The translations under genes and the position numbers were made by a program. From positions 14,959,210-15,023,209 of the forward strand of contig JABAKD010000030.1 in assembly GCA_012845835.1 (NCBI GenBank): a DNA stretch of 64,000 nt, read 5' to 3'. Source of the stretch: Undaria pinnatifida (lineage: Eukaryota > Sar > Phaeophyceae > Laminariales > Alariaceae). A model generated the notes under the pieces. It had not been told where the DNA came from. It did no database searches and saw only the letters and a list, made by a program, of their open reading frames with translations. Positions 59,266 to 64,000 of the stretch are shown here, piece by piece. Position 1 is the first letter of the stretch, and the number at the start of each line of letters is the position of its first letter.

Positions 59266-59831
59266 CATATTTGATCGTCATGAATACCAACACCCATATT
59301 ATTGATGGCAGATTTGACCGGACACCGGGCGTTGGTTACGTAACGCGTCTTCATGGTTGACACGTGTGATCGGAGCTTGACGGTATGTACGTACCAGTAC
59401 CAGGATTATTCCAGTGGCCTTTTGCGAGATGTTCTCACCCCACAAATCATACCAGACAAAGTACCAAATAATATTTCGATTTTTTGAGGTGGTCCGCACA
59501 TTTTTCACCGGTTTTTTCCAAAACGCGCGGCGAAGCCGCGCTCGGGTCGGAGCCCTAGCCTGGGTTAGAGTTGGGTGCCTCGGTTATACTGCTGCGGGTC
59601 GTGCGGCGGTGCGCTGGCGCGCCTTTTCCGCGACAATTCCGCGTAGCGCATCATGTGTCAAGAGTCAATCGGCGGCTTGCCGCACCCCCATTTTTTTGTG
59701 CCACTCGTTTCTTGCTGCGCAGACGAAAAACATGGACAATAGGCGTGCGGCCCCCTTTTCGCCGTAGGCGCCCAAAAATATATATATGGTCCGTTTTCGC
59801 CGTACATAAGAGTGTTTGCGTTAAAATAATT

Positions 59832-60636
59832 CAAGGCCCAGATTAACGAAGAGCACGGGAAATCGTAGGTCGATTTTTTTTGTTTACTTCATGAAAAATA
59901 CACGAAAAATTGAACTCTGCTTCTTATCATGGAACGGCGTAGTGCGTTCTAGAATTAAAAAAACGCAAAAGGGTCAACGAACACCCGTGGGCAACGACCG
60001 AGGCGAGCGATGGCTCGCGTCCTCCCCGGAGCGCCGCGGCTAACGGCAGATTGTTTTGGCCGGCAGCGACTTGGAGGCTATGGCTCTAGGCGTCTCTTGG
60101 ATGGGCTGGCGCCACCCCGCCGCCCGACACGGGCAGCAGCGACGGGGATATAGCGGTCGAACTTCTGAGCGAAGTCGTCATATGGTAGTTATTCGTGTAA
60201 CTTTCGAGGTGCAGGGCGACGAAAAACTGGGTTTGCGGCGGTCTCGGTTGTTTTCGAAGTGTCGCAGGCGGTCTACGCTGTGCTAAGGACCTTCGGAGGC
60301 CGCGCTGCGGCTGCTCCGGTGGTCCTACCTCTCGCAATGGTGGCTGCTCGCCTCTCAATCAGCCGACGACATGGCACCAATTCGCGTGGCCGGCTTCGGT
60401 TACATAGAACGTGCCATGTGTAGGTGGGCAAACTCCCCAAATCGAATTTCGATTTTCGACTAAATTTGACGAGAGAATATTTTTTTACTTCTTTGTTGAA
60501 TTTGATTTTTCGTAATAGTTCTGAGAATGCCTGCTTGGTGATTCATTTCTTGACCAATCAGATGCAAGTTAAATTCAATTCTAGAAGAAAAAGAAAAAAA
60601 TCGATTTGATAAGTTCCTCGTTAATTCGGGCCCTAA
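59832..60636. mobile_element. Harbinger-like MITE with degenerate ends
   Basis: Ends GGCCCAGATTAACGAAGAGC / GTTCCTCGTTAATTCGGGCC are inverted over about 20 bp (59835-60633). Flanks are CAA and TAA, consistent with a mutated 3-bp TAA duplication. The 799-bp body has no transposase. Confidence 0.6.
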
Positions 60637-60639
60637 GAC

Positions 60640-61300
60640 CTACTGTTACGGATTTTTTTCAGCCATTTTTTCTGGCGATTATTCTTGTAGTTTTGAGGCT
60701 CCAGAAATAAGGGGCGTCCATTATGACATCTGATTTTTGGAAGGTGGGTCTATTTTGAATTGGTCGGTCTTGTTTTGCCGTTTGCCTATATTTGTGAAAA
60801 TCTGGCACGTACACTGTCGCTGGTGACGTTAGGTCACCACCGCCTCTGCTGCTCTCTGCCGCTGTGCTGCTGATTTGCTGCTGCTGTGGTGTGCCTGTGG
60901 CGGTTTCGATGGTGGTGGTGGTGCTGCTGCTGTCGCTTTTGTGTGAGAACGAAGCGCTGTCTCGCACACAACAAGCGCGGTGTGCTGTAGTATGTGTGTT
61001 TGTGATTCATTGTTGTGGGTGGTGGGTGACGTGTACAGCAGACTGGCATCATACCAGGTACAGAGCAGGCAGTGGTGACATGTGATACTTGGTACGAGGC
61101 AGTATCCAAAAGTCAAATAATCCCACTTTTAAAAGGTTGGAAGAGCTAATGTTTTTGGGCTCAGAAATCACCAGACCCGCTGATTTCTGGCCTCGATTAT
61201 TTCTGAACCCAGAAATAGCGATGATTTCTGGTTCCATTTTTGGTTGGTTTTATTTTTGGCGTCGGAGATCCCTGCTAAAGAGAGAAACAAGCGCTCTAAA
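60640..61300. repeat. CAGAAAT inverted-repeat cluster
   Basis: TCAGAAATCACC, GCTGATTTCTGG, TTTCTGAACCCAGAAATAGC and GATGATTTCTGGTTCC within 61160-61240, with a related piece near 60700. No gene. Confidence 0.45.
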
Positions 61301-61319
61301 TATTTGCCATAATATTTGG

Positions 61320-61385
61320 TCTAACGTCAGCTGTGAGTTCGACGAAATTAGGGTCGATACTCATCTTTGCAAGCTGCGCACTACA
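61320..61385 (-). repeat. family C core repeat
   Basis: AACGTCAGCTGTGAGTTCGAC, AAATTAGGGTCGATACTCATC, TTTGCAAGCTGCG. Its inner stem (TCGAC/GTCGA) is fully paired where other copies have a G-U pair. Confidence 0.75.
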
Positions 61386-61899
61386 TCTATCGCCCTTTTT
61401 TAATAAGCTTCATAAATCAAGACCTAATATAAGATGACACTGCTTTACTACACTACTTATCATACATGACCAAGTGTTAGATTGGTAACACATCAATCGC
61501 CTGTGTATCTAGTAGTAATAACAACAATATAACAACGGAGATTTCATTGTCAGTTGTGAGTCGACAAGTTTTCGCCGTAGAGGGAAATCTTTTTGGGGTC
61601 CGTTTCGTCGATTTTTTTTTCTTGGTTCGTTTCGCTATGGCTAAATTTGTTTAGGTTGTTTTCCGACGCAGGCGCTTTTTGAAATTTTGAATTACGAAAT
61701 TTATCGTCTTAATCGCAGGAGGTGTAACGTTTGATTCCCCCTCTCTCCCATATATATGCTCGACACTCGTCACGCCGACTCGAGACTCAAAACAGCCATC
61801 ACTCATTCAGGTAGAGCCCAGGCTCAAACTTTAAGTACCGTAGCAACGCGCGTGATGGCACGCGGGTGCGATCGTTTTTTCAATCATTCCTTTCTTGGA

Positions 61900-62115
61900 T
61901 TTTTATCGCACCCCGGTGCGATAACTCCGATGGGTGCGATAACCCCGATAGGAATGCGATAATCGAATTAAATCGTGCCGTCCTAGCCTTTTCAACGCAC
62001 TCTCCGGTGCGATAACCCCGATGGGTGCGATACGGATTATGATCACAGCGGCAAAGGGTGCCAAGTTCCTGTAAACAGGCACACCCCGGTGCGATAACTC
62101 CGATAGGTGCGATAT
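61900..62115. repeat. three clusters of an 18-bp GGTGCGATAAC repeat
   Basis: GGTGCGATAACTCCGATG / GGTGCGATAACCCCGATAGG pairs at about 61916-61962, 62006-62032 and 62088-62116, separated by unrelated 50-70-bp spacers. Confidence 0.75.
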
Positions 62116-62144
62116 TGCATAATACCACAACGGCTTCCTTTGTA

Positions 62145-63120
62145 TCATTTTCGTGCTGTGGGCCATTGAGTGAGCATCACAATAACTGATACGTAGCAGC
62201 TTGGTGACGTGCAGCGATTGCTGACCGGCGGAGTCGAATGCGAGTTTGGTACACGGTAGCCAAGGATGGAAAACCATGCGGTCTTCTGCTGGGAATGGTG
62301 TTTCAGTTTGTCCGCCAGCTTTTTGTTGGCGTGTTTCCCTGTCTGTGTTGTTTTTATGTTCTTCAGTGAGTACAGTGGTGCCTTCTGGTTAAAGGTTGCG
62401 GGATGTGTGTGTTCTGTGCTTGGTTGAGCGTGCGATACTCTGTCACGGTGTACGATATAATGTGAGTTTAGTCCGGTTGCTTCGGCGAAATTCGGCACGA
62501 AACGCCGCACAAAATTCATCACCCCCAAAATGGGGCGAAGATCTTTGATGGCTTTGATGGAGGTGGGAGTGGGTAGCTCTTGGATAGCTTTAATACGGTC
62601 TTTTCCAAGTGCCACCCCTTCAGCAGAAATAACGTGGCCTAAATATTCGACAGATTTCGGACCAAACGCTGGTTTAGACGGTTTCAGGGTGAGGTCAGCT
62701 GCTTGCAACGCTGCAAACATGCTCTCCAAAGATTTCAAATGACTCTCCCAAGTTGCGGACAAAACGCAGAGATCGTCCATATAAATGAGCAACGCGGTGA
62801 TACTGCCCGACGTTTTATGAGCCATTTCTGTGATAAGCCACGGAGCATCACAAACACCAAAAGGCATACGCTAATATCAGTAGTACTTGCCAGAATTAGT
62901 GACAAATGCAGTAGCCTTGACATGGTCAGGGTGGACGAGAATCTGCCAATAGGCGCTTTGGATGTCAGCAACATTGATTAACTTGGTGCCTCCGTCCATG
63001 TCAACGTTGTCCTCAAGATTGACCATCGGTCAGGTCTTGCGGGTGAGGTGTTTGTTGTGTGTACTGCAATAATCAGCACAAAAACGAGGTTGACCATCCT
63101 TGCGAGCTACGATGGTAACG
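62145..63120 (-). pseudogene. Ty3/gypsy-type reverse transcriptase, interrupted
   Basis: On the minus strand the frame runs from a fingers region (VARKDGQPRFCADY), through AYWQILVHPDH and RMPFGV, to the catalytic YMDDL and the thumb motifs YLGHVIS and VMNFVRRFVPNFAE. Three stop codons break it: one just after the fingers region and two beside RMPFGV, the latter next to a 3-bp insertion at about 62873-62895. From the thumb onward the open frame continues into unrelated sequence, so RNase H and integrase are absent. This is a dead LTR-retrotransposon fragment. Confidence 0.8.
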
Positions 63121-63168
63121 GGCGATTCCCAAGTGCTAGAGCGTTTCTCTGCTCTATCACCGACGAGG

Positions 63169-63225
63169 CTACAGCATTTGTCACTAATTCTGGCAAGTAC
63201 TGCTATAAGCGTATGCCTTTCAGAC
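63169..63225 (+). repeat. inverted fragment of the reverse transcriptase
   Basis: This plus-strand stretch encodes AFVTNSGKYCYKRMPF. It is the reverse complement of the reverse-transcriptase segment around 62868-62925, so the element folds back on itself. This copy lacks the 3-bp insertion and the two stops seen in the main copy. Confidence 0.7.
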
Positions 63226-63984
63226 CAGCGCCAGTCACGGTAACGGCTGCAGTGTCTGCAGACGAACCCGACGATAGGTCCGATTTGATTGCCGACGACG
63301 GCGAGGGGGTTGTAGGGGGAGTCGGTAACGATCGGGACGACCCTCCTGCAATCTGCACAGCAGATGAATCTACTGCTGTAGATGAAACTACAGCGGACGA
63401 ATTGCTGGAAGCAAGCAACACGTTATTGCCGTTTACGGGGGACAACTCCGACACTGCTGCGCCTGCACTAGTTGTCGTAGCGGACGACGCCGCGGGTACA
63501 TCAGCACTTACCACTGCATCATTAACGACGGACACCGCCAGCAGTGCAGAACCAGGCGAAAACGGTGTCGGTTCCCTCTTCTCGCGGAGAGCAACGATCC
63601 TTGCCGTGGTTTCCTCCGTGTAGAGGAGCATGGCGAGTTACTCTGGTTTCGTTGGCCTTCCGGAAACTCCCCGGATCGCCGCGCGGAGAGTTTTTTCATG
63701 ATCGCTAGACGACGAGGAGGATGAATCGGACGACGATTCATGACACGATGGGTGAGGAGACGACTCCTTACCGGCAGGCGCCGTTGCTCCCGCGCTTTGG
63801 TCAGGGCTGCTGGCCCAAGGGTTGGGTTTTTTCCCTTCTCATCGGAGGGGGCGGATCGTAGTCCGCGTCGATAACCGTGGGGATCTTTGGGCGAAGCGGG
63901 TGCTGCTTTTGCAGCAGGTTTCTTTTTCTTCGCCACTATTCCTCTCCCGAAATGCTTAAAAGCGAAGTTGCCGCAAGGTATCGA
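63203..63984 (-). pseudogene. gag-like region of the gypsy element
   Basis: On the minus strand a Lys/Ala-rich start (AKKKKPAAKAAPASP) is followed by a Ser/Asp-rich segment in a second frame and then a long Ser/Thr/Ala/Val-rich segment containing EETTARIVALREKREP. The frame shifts once or twice and no ATG is visible at the expected start. Its position between the primer site and the reverse transcriptase supports a gag origin, but I see no zinc knuckle. Confidence 0.45.
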
Positions 63985-64000
63985 CCCGTTTGTCGACGCC
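63985..64000 (-). other. primer-binding site of the gypsy element, cut by the window edge
   Basis: On the minus strand the window begins GGCGTCGACAAACGG, matching the first bases (after a missing T) of the TGGCGTCGTC... primer site used by the other LTR families here. The 5' LTR would lie just beyond position 64000. Confidence 0.5.

Overview
This is a nuclear, repeat-dominated window from a eukaryote. GT-AG introns, poly(A)-tailed retroposons with target-site duplications, LTR elements with primer sites, terminal-inverted-repeat elements and long microsatellites exclude a bacterium or a virus. Introns of about 0.4-2.3 kb and mixed composition would suit a brown alga or a related stramenopile, but that placement is a guess; nothing here is diagnostic of the species.

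Only one gene is fully convincing. It is a seven-exon alpha/beta-hydrolase of the ABHD1/ABHD3/EMB8/YheT type on the minus strand (56331 down to 47830). Its catalytic Ser, Asp and His lie in separate exons and every splice junction keeps the reading frame. Weaker candidates are a two-exon 64-residue membrane protein (29176-29433), an orphan terminal exon (41065-41170), an orphan first exon (8313-8466) and a 39-codon frame (8520-8639).

Layout. 0-15 kb: two poly(A) SINE-like families (A, tRNA-derived; E), a Mutator-like MITE, a Harbinger-like MITE, a solo LTR, a roughly 210-bp tandem array and a long CATA microsatellite. 15-25 kb: G-rich family-B repeats, a complete 371-bp TRIM, a retroelement fragment (family K) split by an LTR element with two different LTRs, and a second Harbinger-like MITE inside a tandem repeat. 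25-47 kb: more MITEs, tandem repeats, a 1.56-kb non-autonomous LTR element containing a large hairpin, and a TTG array. 47-57 kb: the hydrolase gene, with SINE and family-B/C copies in its introns and a roughly 700-bp direct duplication on either side of exon 1. 58-64 kb: more B and K copies, a third Harbinger-like element, a GCGATAAC repeat cluster and a broken Ty3/gypsy element running off the right edge at its primer-binding site.

Themes across the window. (1) A ~55-nt core able to form a hairpin recurs about twenty times in two otherwise different repeat families. (2) Three LTR families share one primer-binding sequence (TGGCGTCGTC...), and one insertion seems to combine two of them. (3) Closely related repeats differ by 3-8 bp micro-insertions that create recurring near-palindromic words such as TACTGCTGTA and ATACCTGGTAT.
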